In this document: positions 38,741 through 50,195 of the stretch, one piece after another
Numbering within the stretch: the first letter of the stretch is position 1
How the letters are laid out: the number at the start of each line of letters is the position of its first letter
Source of the DNA: Austropuccinia psidii
Lineage: Eukaryota; Basidiomycota; Pucciniomycetes; Pucciniales; Sphaerophragmiaceae
Direction of reading: 5' to 3'
Assembly (NCBI GenBank): GCA_023105745.1
Contig: JALGQZ010000011.1
Coordinates: forward strand, 35,783,094-35,847,093
Length of the DNA stretch: 64,000 bases
Notes under the pieces: generated by a model
Seen by the model: only the letters and a program-made list of their open reading frames with translations
What the model was told of the DNA's origin: nothing
Database searches by the model: none
Made by a program: the position numbers and the translations under genes

Positions 38741-40545
38741 TGTGAGCCTTAGAGGTATTTTCATATACCCAAAAGACCACAAATAACAAAATAAGATATA
38801 AATATGAATAAAATAAGTTTATTTATATTATCAAAATGAAAATTAAAGCATAAATAAAAATTTATATACAAAAATGAAAATTTAATTACAATTTAAAATA
38901 ATAATTACATTGTATTTTAAAATTATGAAAATGCATTTTTACTTGAAAATATTAAGTAAAAATGAATTTTCAATAAAATTAATGAAATTAAAATATTTTT
39001 GGTAAAACCTTACATAAATTATATGATAGATTTTTTCCAATAAATAAACTTAAGAAAATCACTTCACCATTGGATTCGTCTTAAAAAATAGGGTGGGGTC
39101 ACCTCTGGGTAAGATTTCTGTAACTCAACTCTAAATAAGCTTAAATTAAGTTTTTAGTATTTTCTGTACCAAAGTTGAAAATTCTCAAAACCTTAATTTA
39201 ATTGACACCACATGTGGTGTTAACCATCAATTTTTGTGTTAAAATTGAGGTGTTGTGTGTAGTTTAGAGGCTATGAGGAATTGAAGTATTTTCAATGGAA
39301 ATGTCAAAATGCACGTGTGTATTACATAAGTGAACTGTAATTTACATATGAGGTATAGATTATTACAGTTGTGTACTGTAAAAACTCAATTGAAATGTAT
39401 ATGCAAATTGCAAGTGTATTACATGATGAGGAATTAAAGAAAAAATAAATTGGAAAGATTAATTCTGGGGGGAAAAGGAACTCTAGCTCAAACGGGGTGC
39501 CAGACCCCCAAGTTCCTTGCTGACAGGCATGGGATGTCAAAGTCCACGCAAAAGGTCATCAATTTGGCCTGTAATTGAGTCACAGGGTCTGTGACTCAAT
39601 TGATTATGAGGTTTTGATGCAAACCAGGGTGGTTTTAACTGTTGCCAAGAGGGTAAAACTACCCTTAAGTTAGAGCAATATTAGTAAAGAAAGTTTTAAC
39701 TGGTTTCTACAGCTCTTGCACACATTCTTACATGTTTTGAAGGCTCTAGACCAGGTATTACTATAGTAATGGCTGATTTAAGGGTCTAAAATGGCTAAAA
39801 GCCGCCCTTTTTTGGTCTAAACCAGGGTTAAATGATGCCATCATTGGCTTTTCTGTTTTCAGAGTGTTTTCCACAACTGAAAAGAGTAAATTTCACTTTT
39901 GGAGTGAGAAAATTGATGGCTATAAAAGAATTTCTTCTTTGCCCCACATTTCTATTCATGTTAGAATATTTTCCTTTTAAAATTAACTTAAACACTGTTA
40001 AACCAATCAATAAAAGATTCCAACCACAATTTTCATATAATCTTCAGCCTTTTAACTACATTAAAAAATCATTATAATCATTGTTTGTAACTCTTATAAT
40101 CATTTTTACCCCTTGAACCACCCCAAAAGTGAATTAAAGCATCTTTAATCACTGACAGCTTTGTCACTTTGTTTTCAAATTCACTCTGGTCACTTTTGGG
40201 TGTGTTTACTCTTTAAATATCTTTTTAAAGACTTTTTTCTTTGATTAATTGCTTGAAGTTCTTTGCTCAATTAATTGGAATTGAAATTGCTCTTAAAGAA
40301 ATTTCTTTTGTAGCCTTGAATATCTCTTGTAGAGTATTTTTGGATAAATTTTTATTGTTGGTAAAACAATAAATCTTTATAATATTATTTTTTTATACTT
40401 ATAAACTTAAACACAATAAATTTGGCTTATTTCCTCCTAAAAATACTATTTCTTACTATTTTTGATTATATTTCACCTTATACAAATTTTGAGGACAGAA
40501 ACAATACTTGATTTTTTAATGAAAAATTCATATCCACACCTTACA
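38741..40545 (+). repeat. A2 5' LTR
   Basis: It starts TGTGAGCCTTAGAGG and ends TATCCACACCTTACA, 1,805 bp, and aligns with the 3' LTR (1,786 bp) throughout with scattered differences. It should contain the promoter and transcript start of the element; no TATA box or initiator can be assigned by eye. An antisense 60-codon frame at 39828-40010 recurs in the other A LTRs. Confidence 0.93.
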
Positions 40546-40547
40546 TT

Positions 40548-40565
40548 TGGGGGCCCAGCTGTGAT
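40548..40565 (+). promoter_or_regulatory. A2 primer-binding site (putative)
   Basis: TGGGGGCCCAGCTGTGAT begins two bases after the 5' LTR, the expected place and with the TGG that pairs with a tRNA CCA end. Family B has TGGGGGCCTGGCCGTGC and A1 TGGGGGCTCAGCCGTGAT at the same place. The tRNA is not identified. Confidence 0.6.
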
Positions 40566-41017
40566 ATTTTACCTGTGACATAATTTTTTACTCTTTTTAA
40601 ATCTTTTTCCTTATATTGAAAAATTTAAAAACATATAAAAAATACTTATAAATTTATAAAAAGCCATAGTATTTTTTTTTCATATTATAAGTGAGGCTTT
40701 ATTTTTTCATTTCATGTTTGAAAAAAATCCGCTTTCCTCCTTGATTAATTGGATTTTCCATTAATTTTAGTTTCTGAAAACGTGGTAAGACAAGAAAATA
40801 TTGAAAAAGCCTCAACAATAACAAGCATTATTCTGCAAGTACTGTGAATTCTGACCACAATAGTACAGTTATTATAGCTCAGAATAATCAACCAGAACCA
40901 ATTTCTTCTGAATTAATTAGCTTGGATATAAGAAATACCCTTCAGAAGGCTAAGAATTTGGTAAATAGTAAGTCTTTTGACATAAAATTACTATTTTAAG
41001 CCTTTTAATCTTAAAAT
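40566..41017 (+). other. A2 leader, possibly spliced
   Basis: About 450 bases between primer-binding site and gag ATG. A TTTTAG acceptor-like site near 40770 precedes TTTCTGAAAACGTGGTAAG, which is conserved in A1. This suggests a leader intron or upstream exon. No long open frame is present. Confidence 0.4.
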
Positions 41018-42001
41018 ATGCCTTCAACCAGATCAGGAGACAGCTATAACCCCTCAAAAAGCTCCCAAAAAGGTCATATACATGATTATGGCAGAAGCCA
41101 ATCAGTTACAGAAGGACAAGGGTCAGTTGATGACCTCCAAATTAATAAATTATGTCATTCTGAAGCTGATAATACTATTTTACCTTCAAACAGAGCTGAC
41201 ACCACCACAAGAAGCCTCAGTGGACATCTACAAAGCCAGCCAGAAGGCTTAAAACAATGCATTGCAGCACAAAGAGTACTAAATCATTGCAGATCTGTGG
41301 AAAAACTGCATGAATTCTTACCTGACTGGGAGAAGATTCCTGGGCCATCCCAACACTTGAAAGTTACTCAATGGATGGCATCCATTGATGGAAAAGAAGA
41401 ACATGATGCTTTTAACAGAAGAATGGAGGAAAAACAACCATCCACCACCCAAGCAAGTGCCAAAAACAGCCCCAATAGCCAGCAGCAGCAATTCCAACAT
41501 GAAAAAGCAGCCACAAGCTCAAAACAAGGGAAAAGGCAAGGCACAAGCCACAAAACTTTACAGCAAGGGATACAGGATCCCAAAGATTCAGGAGGATGCC
41601 ATGGGAAATGTATTTCAGATGGCTAGAACAATGATGGAATTACATAAAAAGGAGGAAGCCAGATTAAAATATCAGAAATGATTTCTGACATTTTTGATTC
41701 TATCCCAGAGTTGTATGAAGCTATAAATGACGTAAGGATTCATGATTCTGATGAAAATTCATCCACTTGTAACAATCTTTAAACAAACAACTTAAGTATG
41801 ACCCAAAGAAATTAGAAACTTGTGTGTTTTGAAAAAGGTTTAAGAACAATTAAAACTTCCAATAATGGAAATTCATTTGGAAATAAATTAAATGAGCAAT
41901 CTGCCATTATTAAAGAACTGACAGAAAAATATTCTAAATTCAATATTGATGACATAATTGAAACAAGAATAAAAAAAGCCATAAGTACTATCAAAGAAGA
42001 G
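41018..42001 (+). pseudogene. gag: A2 Gag N-terminal region, split by element B
   Basis: It starts ATG with MPSTRSGDSYNPSKSSQKGH, matching A1. The first 202 codons are open to a TAG at 41624-41626. The frame then continues with further stops through KISEMISDIFDSIPELYEAIN and KYSKFNIDDIIETRIKKAIS up to 42001, where the B element breaks it. Coding resumes at 51639. It is a structural protein with a hydrophilic Ser/Gln-rich beginning and a helical, probably coiled-coil, middle part. An overlapping frame is open at 41385-41681. Confidence 0.85.
41385..41681 (+). other. Overlapping second open frame inside A2 gag
   Basis: 98 codons in another frame of the same strand. It aligns residue by residue with the overlapping frame of A1 (3396-3767): LLT.EWRKNN, PKQVPKTAP, ASSSN, PQAQNKGK, and the same terminal RLKYQK then stop. 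It starts here at a non-ATG codon followed directly by ATG. If translated, the product would be a basic, Pro/Lys/Gln-rich protein of unknown role. Confidence 0.45.
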
Positions 42002-43439
42002 TGTCAGCCTGTGACTACAAACCAGAGCACAAGCATGACAACCAGATACCATAAAATCAATGGTATAACCAAGATGCCACCAAAACATTGAGCTGAGCCA
42101 AATCAGCTCAAAAAGTATCAAAATAAAGAGGAAGCTTACCCCTTTCCAAATATACAAGTCTCATAACCATAGGACAACAAATAACAAAGTTATTCCTGCT
42201 CAAAGTTGTTGCTGAGCATAAACCTTAAATTTCACCTCTCATCTGAAATACAAAGTAAGAGGCCTAACCCCATCAAATGGGTATTCAAAATGAAGCTCTC
42301 AGTCAGGGATATCCAATGGTACCAGCCAAACTGAGCTAGAACCAGTATCACTGAAGTTATGGCCAAATTCAGACCAAATAAGGGTGAATAAAATATTCAC
42401 CTCACTTCTAACTTTTACAATTTTAGTGTGAGATACCTAAAGTGGGGTACTTTTGAATATGAAACAATCAGGGATATCTGATTGTGGAATTCATTTCCCT
42501 ATATCGCATCTAGAACCAAAGCTATAGGGTAAAGAAGCTCAATACAGCTTTTGCTTAAAACCATGCATATGTACAAAAATCTTGTACATGGGATAGCTTT
42601 GCGACATTTAAAGATAACCATATCAAATGAGGGACCACTGTGTAGGGCTCATACAAGGCTACACACAGAACCAACTTTGAGGTTGATATCTCAAGAACTG
42701 ACAAAGGTATAGCAGCTTTAAGGTTGAAATCCCACAAATTGGACAATACAGCCTTACCATGGGATAATATCCCATAACCATGAAGATGAGGTGTTAAACT
42801 GATGAAGGAGTATGTTTATACTTCAATACCTCATAGTTCATCCTATACTGGGGTCCCATACAGGTTATGTACAGCATTCTACGCGTCATACATGTCAGAA
42901 TCAGGCTGTGTGGTCCCCAGATGAAAATTTTCACCCTGTATTGGTGAAAGTTTCCCAGATGTGGCTTCAAAGCCACATCTGAGCCCAATACAGGTTATAA
43001 AGGACTTTTGCAAACCACAAGCCTGTCTTAGAGTGTGAAAAATCTTCACTTCCTCTACATGGGAAGATCTAGCAGCCTTTTCACCCCATTTCAGGATAAA
43101 AAGGGCCCTTTTCACAGCCAGAAAAGATTTCCTCATTGTGCTCTTGAATTCCTACATAGTATAACTGTCAAAAACAGTTTTACTATTGGAAAATAAACAT
43201 GTATACTTCTAATTTTCAGTATTGTAGACTTTATTATTGTAATCCAACAGGTAAAGCTGCACCCAGGGTTTTCAATAGCGCTCACCACCACTATTCTTCA
43301 ATAGTAAAACCCTTTTATCTTAATAATAAACCATTATTATACTTTAACACTCTTACTTTTTAATATTTCTAACCGTGTCACAGTCATATTTAAGTAGTAA
43401 TTAGCCTATTTATCGCTTTATCATAGACTGAGCCTGACA
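42002..43439 (+). repeat. B 5' LTR
   Basis: It starts TGTCAGCCTGTGACT and ends GAGCCTGACA; TGTCAG and CTGACA form a 6-bp terminal inverted repeat. It carries an 85-codon antisense frame at 42879-43136, also open in the 3' LTR. Confidence 0.95.
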
Positions 43440-43442
43440 TTT

Positions 43443-43459
43443 TGGGGGCCTGGCCGTGC
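43443..43459 (+). promoter_or_regulatory. B primer-binding site (putative)
   Basis: TGGGGGCCTGGCCGTGC lies three bases after the 5' LTR. Its first eight bases are the same as in A2, suggesting that the families use the same primer. Confidence 0.6.
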
Positions 43460-44033
43460 TTTTTTGATCTTTTGGACCTTAAGAGTGAGTATTTTTACTT
43501 ATTTTCTTTATTTCTGACATTTTGTTTTATCTTTTTAGGCATAAAAAATCATTAAAAATATATATAATACATATCTTATTATATGTTTATTTTTTGGTAT
43601 ATTTCTTATACCAAATTATTTTGAAATTATTATTAATAATAATACATGGTTAATAACCACCATTAACTTATTTTTGGTGTGTTTTACATATACGAACACA
43701 TTACAGCCATTAATACAGTCCAAGTTTTAATTAAACAAGGACATCTTTTACTGTAAAACCAACAGTTGAGGCGTGGTGAGGTGTATTGTTAATTCAATTA
43801 CCCTCTTATACAACCACTTTTGTACAGATTACACTTGCTAGCTACGACTGAATCTGTATACCAGGCATCTGTAAGCTGTAATTTTGACGTGAAATTGTTA
43901 ATTCAATTACACTTTCATTATACAGGGAATATTGTAGTGACATACAAGCCCAGAGGCCATTCTTAGATGTGCAAACAGCATTTTAAGAAGTAGCTCAACC
44001 GACAATAAGCCCTCTTTTTCCTTTTTAATTAAG
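43460..44033 (+). other. B leader, probably with an intron
   Basis: A perfect donor GTGAGT lies at 43485 and a pyrimidine-rich acceptor CTTTTTCCTTTTTAATTAAG ends at 44033, so a 549-base leader intron is possible. The leader also holds a short direct repeat, TTGTTAATTCAATTA, near 43787 and 43896. No long open frame is present. Confidence 0.45.
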
Positions 44034-44940
44034 TGGAAGAAACCTACACCACACTAGAAACCAAGTCACAGGCCAACACACCAGTGACACCCTTAGAGCC
44101 AGAGGGCAGCAAGGGCAAAGGAAAGAGGCACAGTGAAGGCCTGATTAAAGAAAAGAAGTGGACACCAATAGCCACCCAGAGGAGTGGAAAACCACAAAAC
44201 TCTGCTTCAATACAAGGTAAATTGCCCAAATCAGCAGACAACAAATTTGTACAAGGCACAGTCAAAGGTAAGTACCCTAAGAACATAAAGTGTTTGACTG
44301 CTTGAAAACACTGATATGTCACCTGCATACCTCAGAGACCTTGGCTTCCAAAGGAACCAACCAGAGGACAGAGAAGGCTTGTCCAGAACCAAAAGACCTG
44401 GAAGAGGACACCTTGGACACAGTGGTGGATGGCAAAACAATGAGGGAGATAATATCAACCCTGCCATTCACACTTTAATTCAACAGAAACCTCAAACCAG
44501 AGGACTGGAAAGACATGGATCAAGTTCTTCAGCTCCACCAACTCCTCAAAGATTTATTTCAATGGAGCATGGACAACAAGAGGTTCAACCTGGCATCTCA
44601 CTGGGCAGAACTTGGAGCAAGTTGCCAGAAGATCCGTCTCAAAGAGATAGACTTCAAAGAACTTATGATAATCACCAAAGGTTGGAATCCCACCAGGAAG
44701 TTCAGACTCCTGGAGGTGAGGGCAAACAGGATAAGAGAGAATCAAGCCACTATCCAAGCTATAGAAGAACAACTGACCCAGACAGGGCACACTCAGATTC
44801 CTTCAGGCTCACAAGGAGCAGGCCAAATCAGCTCTCCAGTGGCTTCCCACAATTCAGAAGCCAACATATCAGTGGCAAAGAGTCACCATCCTTCACACTC
44901 CCAGAAAGTTTCCAGGAGAAGACAAGGACACAAGGGATAA
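44034..44940 (+). pseudogene. B accessory frame: two exons overlapping gag
   Basis: Exon 44034-44267 ends at GTCAAAG followed by GTAAGTACC, an excellent donor. The acceptor CATACCTCAG ends at 44335. The join (one base carried over) enters the frame that runs to 44940, with one stop at 44476-44478. The product has a Lys/Ser-rich start and then a helical core: LKPEDWKDMDQVLQLHQLL, FNLASHWAELGASCQK, RLLEVRANRIRENQATIQ. This overlaps the gag frame for about 600 bases. No ATG occurs in the first exon, so a start must come from a leader exon. Function is unknown; it could be a separate structural or regulatory protein. Confidence 0.5.
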
Positions 44941-46544
44941 AACAAGACCTCTTTTCCCCAAAGGCAGAGAGAGTCAGATTCAATGATCCAGAGACTGTTG
45001 GACTTGGTGAAGGAAGTACACAAGAACCAGAAGTAGCTGTAAATAACTCTAGAATCAGTAGTCCCATTCATGGAAATATTACCCCCACTCAGATTGAACA
45101 CAATGCTGTCTCATCTGAGAGTAACCTAAACAAAGATGTACTGTGGTTACAAATGTCCCAATTTTCTGAGTGAACTCAAAAACAGTTTGCAGAATTAGAA
45201 GCCAGCCATGAGAGGATTAAAACTTTAACAGCCTCCATGGATAAAATTGTCAAAACTCTCCAAGAAGGACATGCTCAATTGAGCAAAGCTTCTGAAGAAA
45301 CCAACAGAAGACTTAATCTAGTCTTTGAAGAACAACACCACAGCAAACGTGGAAGGGATTGTCTGGATCAGGACATAAACAAACTGCTTAATGTCTACCA
45401 TAACATGAAGAACCAACCACAAGGCCATGTTATGGATAATTCATATTATGAAGATGACATCAAACCAGATGCCATGTTGGTTAATAAAGCAAGATCTCCA
45501 TCACAATACCAGGATGGAGATAATATGTCTTATACTGAAAAGGAAGCCTTGAAACAGCTTCCTGAGGCCTCAAGCTGCCCCAAATTCTCTGGAACTGGAG
45601 AGTATAATCATATGGAGCTCATAGACTATATTGATGTACTCCTCATTGATGTACCAAGCATACAAGACTACTGGATTACTGCTAGACTTAATACAGCATC
45701 TAAAGGAAATGCTAGTATATGCTACACAGAAATTAAAGAAATCCATGGAAGAAGAAGCTGGCCATGGTGGAAGAGTCAAATTATTCAAAAATACAGCAAT
45801 GGTACTTGGATAGGGCAGAAGACCATGTAATTTGAAAATGACAAATACTTTGTGGACAAAGATCCATATGAGTGGTGTCTCAGACAGTCTAAGAGACTCA
45901 AAGCCATTGATCCTCAAATGAACACCCAAATGAGGAATCACAAACTTCTGACACAAATTCCAGGAGAACTAGAGAATGTAGTAAAGTGCAGATGCAACCA
46001 CAATTGCACTCTAGATGACATTGCCAATACCTCACAAGAGGTAAGGAAAAGAACTAATATAGGGAAATTCACCCCATATAAAAGCAGTGGTTTAAAAGAG
46101 AAACAACCTTTCAGGGTAGAGTTTAAAGACAAACCCAAAGAAAGAGTGGCAGAAATGGAAAAGAAGAGAAATTCTTGTCACAATTGTGGTTCAACAGACC
46201 ACTATGCCAACAACTGTCCAAAGGCAAAGAGAAATTTCTATGCCATTGAGAAAGTCCCAGAGGAGGAATCCCCAACAGAGGATTCTGAATCAGACTCTAT
46301 GGGGGATGCCATCAGAGAACAATCTGATGATGACCAAGACCCCAGAAAAGAATTCCTAGTGGAATACCAAGAGGAAACCCCACTAGAAATCCAGGACATA
46401 CAGTTGGAAGCAGGCATGCCACAGGACACTGCCAACAAGAACTTGTGCAAGCACACACAAGATGCACAAACATTCCTAGTCACACCAACTAAAGGAATGG
46501 CATATATACATGGAACAGCCACAAAAGATGACTGTCTGTATTGA
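44316..46544 (+). pseudogene. gag: B Gag with zinc knuckle
   Basis: One frame runs from the ATG at 44316 to a TGA at 46542-46544, broken by TGA at 45171-45173 and TAA at 45828-45830. Residues 1-285 are hydrophilic and disordered. A coiled-coil-like part follows (TASMDKIVKTLQEGHAQLSK), then a capsid core with CPKFSGTGEYNHMELIDYI and IHGRRSWPWWKSQIIQKYS. The nucleocapsid knuckle CHNCGSTDHYANNC fits CX2CX4HX4C. An acidic linker leads to protease. The start codon lies inside a predicted intron. It would form the particle and bind element RNA. Confidence 0.88.
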
Positions 46545-48477
46545 CAATGCTCAACATCCATTGATCATTGATAGCAGAGCACATTGCTCCATAGTGGCCA
46601 GAAATTATCTGGACAACCACTTCCCAAATTGGGAAAAACAGCTCTTGCCCACCAAAGCAAAGAACTTTAAAAGTGCATCAGGGAAGATGACTTCCATTGG
46701 GACAATTATCAAAGAGATAATTATACCTCATAGGAAAGGTAACATCAGACTCAACCCAGAGTTTGTAGTTCTTGATGATGCCCACATCCAAGGGTTCCTA
46801 CTAGGAACATATTACCAGAGGATGTATGGCATTGATATTTACAACAGTAAAAACAGGCATATTACCATTGGTACCAACAAGGAAAAGAAATTTCCACTTG
46901 ATATATACCAAGTTTTGACCCATGACCCTATGGAAGAGTCACTGAATGAATTCATAGAAGGCCAGTTTAGCACTACCCTCACCAGTAAACAAAAACTAAG
47001 TTTACTGAAAATTCTGAGAAAACATAGACCAGCATTTGCCATTGGTGAAGAACCATTAGAAAAAATTAAAGGCCATGATATGCAACTATTTTTGGATGTG
47101 GAAAGACCATATCCACCTATGCTCAGGGGACCTCCACACCCAGCAATTCTGGAAACCAGGAAGGAAATTGAGAAACACATCAATGAGCTCGTGGACATGG
47201 ATTTCATCAGAAAGATAGGACACAATGAAATAGTGTAAATCATCACTCCTGTCCTAATCACCTGGCACATTGGAAAGTCCAGGTTGTGTGAAGACTTCAG
47301 AGCCCTGAGCAACTACACAAAAGCAGACAGGTACCCTATACCCAGGATACATCATGTCCTGGACAAACTGGCTAAAGCCAAATACATAACCAAAATGGAT
47401 TGTATGAAAGGCTTTCACCAGAATGGAGTCAAACCAAAATTCATGAAGTTGCTCAGAATCATATGCCATATGGGTATGTATGAGTACACCAGGATGCCAT
47501 TTGGCATCAAGAATCCACCAGCCCACTTCCAAAGGATGATGGACACAATATTTCAAGAAGAAATATTTGAAGGCTGGATGGTAGTATATATTGATGATAT
47601 CATTATATACTCAGAGAAATGGGAAGACCATGTACAATACATAGGCAGAGTGCTAAGTAAATGTACACCCATCAATCTGAACATTTCACTTAAAAAGTGT
47701 AATGTTGGCCAACAAGAGCTACTAGCTCTAGGACAAAAAGTCTGAGGTCTTAGTCTGGCAATTGACCAGAATAAAGTAGCAGCAGTACTGCAAAAGCCAG
47801 TACCAAGAAACATCAAAGAGATGCAATCTTTCCTTGGGTTTTCTAGCTACTATAGAAACCACATCAAAGACTTTGCCCACATAACTAGTGGTTTATACAA
47901 GTTATGTTCAGAAGATGTAGTTTTTGAAATCACCAAGGAAAGAAGGGATGCATATCAGAGGATCAAATATAAACTCACAAATGCACCTGTGCTCATCTTG
48001 CCTGACTTTGAACTACCATTCAAGTTATACATAGATCCAGCATGTATCCAAGCCTTAAGAGCAGCCCTTCACCAGAGACAAATTGTGGATGGTGAACAAA
48101 GAGAGGGAGGAATATGTTATATCTCTAAGCAGCTGAAATATTCAGAAGCCAGGTATGGGGCCACCCAGACAGAATGTCTATGCCTAGTCTGGGCTCTAGA
48201 GAAACTCTATTATTATTTTGAGGGTGCAGTCTTTGAAGTCTACATAGACTGCACACCCTTGAAGTCTTTACTAAACATGAAGACTACAAATAGACACATG
48301 CTGAGATGGCAAATAGCCATCCAGGAGTATAGAGGGAACATGAACATCATATACAAAGAATGTAGAAGCCATACCGATGCAGATGGCCTCAGCAGATGGC
48401 CACTGGATAATGTCAAAAGCAACCCAGCTTATGAACCTGAAGCTGCAGCCAAGATCCTATCCATTTCATGGAAATAG
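46510..48477 (+). pseudogene. pol: B pol part 1: protease, reverse transcriptase, RNase H
   Basis: This frame overlaps the gag end by 35 bases in another phase, most simply a one-base insertion near 46525. Protease active site at 46570-46581 reads D-S-R-A, with the usual Gly replaced by Arg. RT follows with DFRALSNYTKADRYPIPRI, TKMDCMKGFHQ, MPFGIKNPPAHFQ and the catalytic YIDD at 47587-47598. RNase H follows with [25 protein letters not shown] and a final HTDADGLSRW. Stops lie at 47236-47238 and 47743-47745. The frame ends at 48477 after a one-base deletion near 48450. Confidence 0.92.
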
Positions 48478-50171
48478 ATAGGAGGAAGAACTTCAGATTC
48501 TCTGAATGGGCATCAGGAAGTGGTACCCTTGACAGTGGAAACACTGATTCAGAAGGAACAGAAACTCCCATACTGGGAATAAGTTCCTCAGAACTGCACA
48601 ATAAAGTTTTCAGTGCAGTACTGAAGTCTTATGCCAAACACAAACAGTGTGGCATATTACTGCAACTCCCTCAACAAAAATACAGGAGTCTAGAACTGGA
48701 ATCCCAGCTGGAAGAACCCTGGTTGAGGGCCTATAAGGATAACAAGCTCTTCCTTATAGATGGCCTGCTCTACCACAGAGAAAAACACACAAGTGCACTC
48801 ACAGTGGTAGACAGGGACCACATCTGTCTGATCCTGCAAGAATGCCATTACTTCCCCTACATGGGACACATGAGAGAATAAAGGACCAAATAGAGGGTAG
48901 CAAGCGCAGCTTTGTGGCCCAAGTGGGAACAATAGTTGAGTGAATACATCACTACTTGTGAAAGATTCCAGAAGGCAAATAGGAAACATGGGAAGAAGTA
49001 TGAATTACTTCAACATATAGAAGAACCCAAAAACCCATGGGAAACCATCAATATGGACTGGGTTACAGGAATTGTTCCAGGAGGCAAAGAAAACTACAAT
49101 GCCCATTTAATAATAGTTGATAGGTTCAGCAAGAGTATGATGTGTCTACCATTCCATAAAGAGGACACAGCTATGGATACTGCTCTTGTATTCTGGAATA
49201 ACATAATAGCTACCTGTGAAGTCCCTAAGATCTTCATTAGTGATAGGGACCCAAAATTCACATCTGAATTTTGGACAAACTTTTATGACATGCTTGGAAC
49301 CAAGCTTGCATTTTCCACAGAATACCATCCACAAACAGATGGACTAGCTGAAAGGATGATCCAGACAATGGAGGACATCCTTAGAGGGTTCTGTGCCTAT
49401 GGCATGGAATACAAGGACCATGAAGGATACACCCATGACTGGGTTACCCTTCTACCAGCAGTCCAGCTGGCTTATAATACAATTCAGCACTCTACCACAG
49501 GAAAAACACCTGCACTTGTAGAAAAAGGGTGGAATCCCCTTTTACCTGTGGACCACTTCAAGAAAAATCTTCTAACCATCCACCTCACAGCAAAAGACTT
49601 CCATGAAATGTGGAAGAGGGCTTGTGACACAGCTGAAAAATGCATGGCTGAGGCAAAGGAGTATAATAAGCAGAGGTGGGACAAGTCACACATGGAACCT
49701 GACTTCAAAGAAGGGGACCAGGTGCTGGTGTATACACTAAGCTGTAATAATCTCAAAAGACCTAAGAATATGAGAGAGTCATTTGTAGGGCCCTTAACTA
49801 TCATTAAATTGGTAGGGAAGAATGCAGTGGAGGTAAAACAAACAGAAGATTTCTCCAGGAAACACCCAGTGTTTCCAGTAAGTTTGGTCAAACCATACTT
49901 CTAAACAGAGGATGATAAATTTCCCACCAGGAAGAGGAACCCCACACCACAAGAAATAGTGGAGGTGGAAGACTACTCTGGACCAGTGCAGAAAATCATA
50001 AGGGCCAGGAAGATCATACTTAATGGTAGGGATCAGAGACAATACTTAGTCAGATTCAAAAACCAAACAGCTGATAAAGACAAATGGTTTGCAGAAGATT
50101 CCATACCAGATGGGAACCTTCATTTAAGGGAATTCAGAGACTCTAGGAGGACTGAACAGTCTCATCAATGA
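48468..50171 (+). pseudogene. pol: B pol part 2: integrase and chromodomain
   Basis: This continues the polyprotein in the next frame (MEIDRRKNFRFSEW). The integrase zinc domain has its two His (ECHYFPYMGHM) and first Cys, but the second Cys is replaced (TTCERFQKA). The core has [17 protein letters not shown] and [17 protein letters not shown], fitting DD35E. The C-terminal end, 49959-50171, contains VQKIIRARKI, RQYLVRFKNQ and DKWFAEDSIPD, the pattern of a chromodomain that would guide integration to chromatin. Stops lie at 48879, 48891, 48933 and 49902. It would insert the cDNA if intact. Confidence 0.9.
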
Positions 50172-50195
50172 TGCGCCTTTTTTAGAGGCAGGGTA
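50172..50195 (+). promoter_or_regulatory. B polypurine tract
   Basis: TTTTTTAGAGGCAGGGTA sits just before the 3' LTR; the purine run AGAGGCAGGG is the likely plus-strand primer, preceded by a T run as is usual. Confidence 0.65.

Noticed and set aside
46510..46544. Programmed frameshift between gag and pol in family B
   Set aside because: The overlap is small and no slippery sequence was recognised; a single extra base in a decayed copy explains it more simply. Intact copies would decide.
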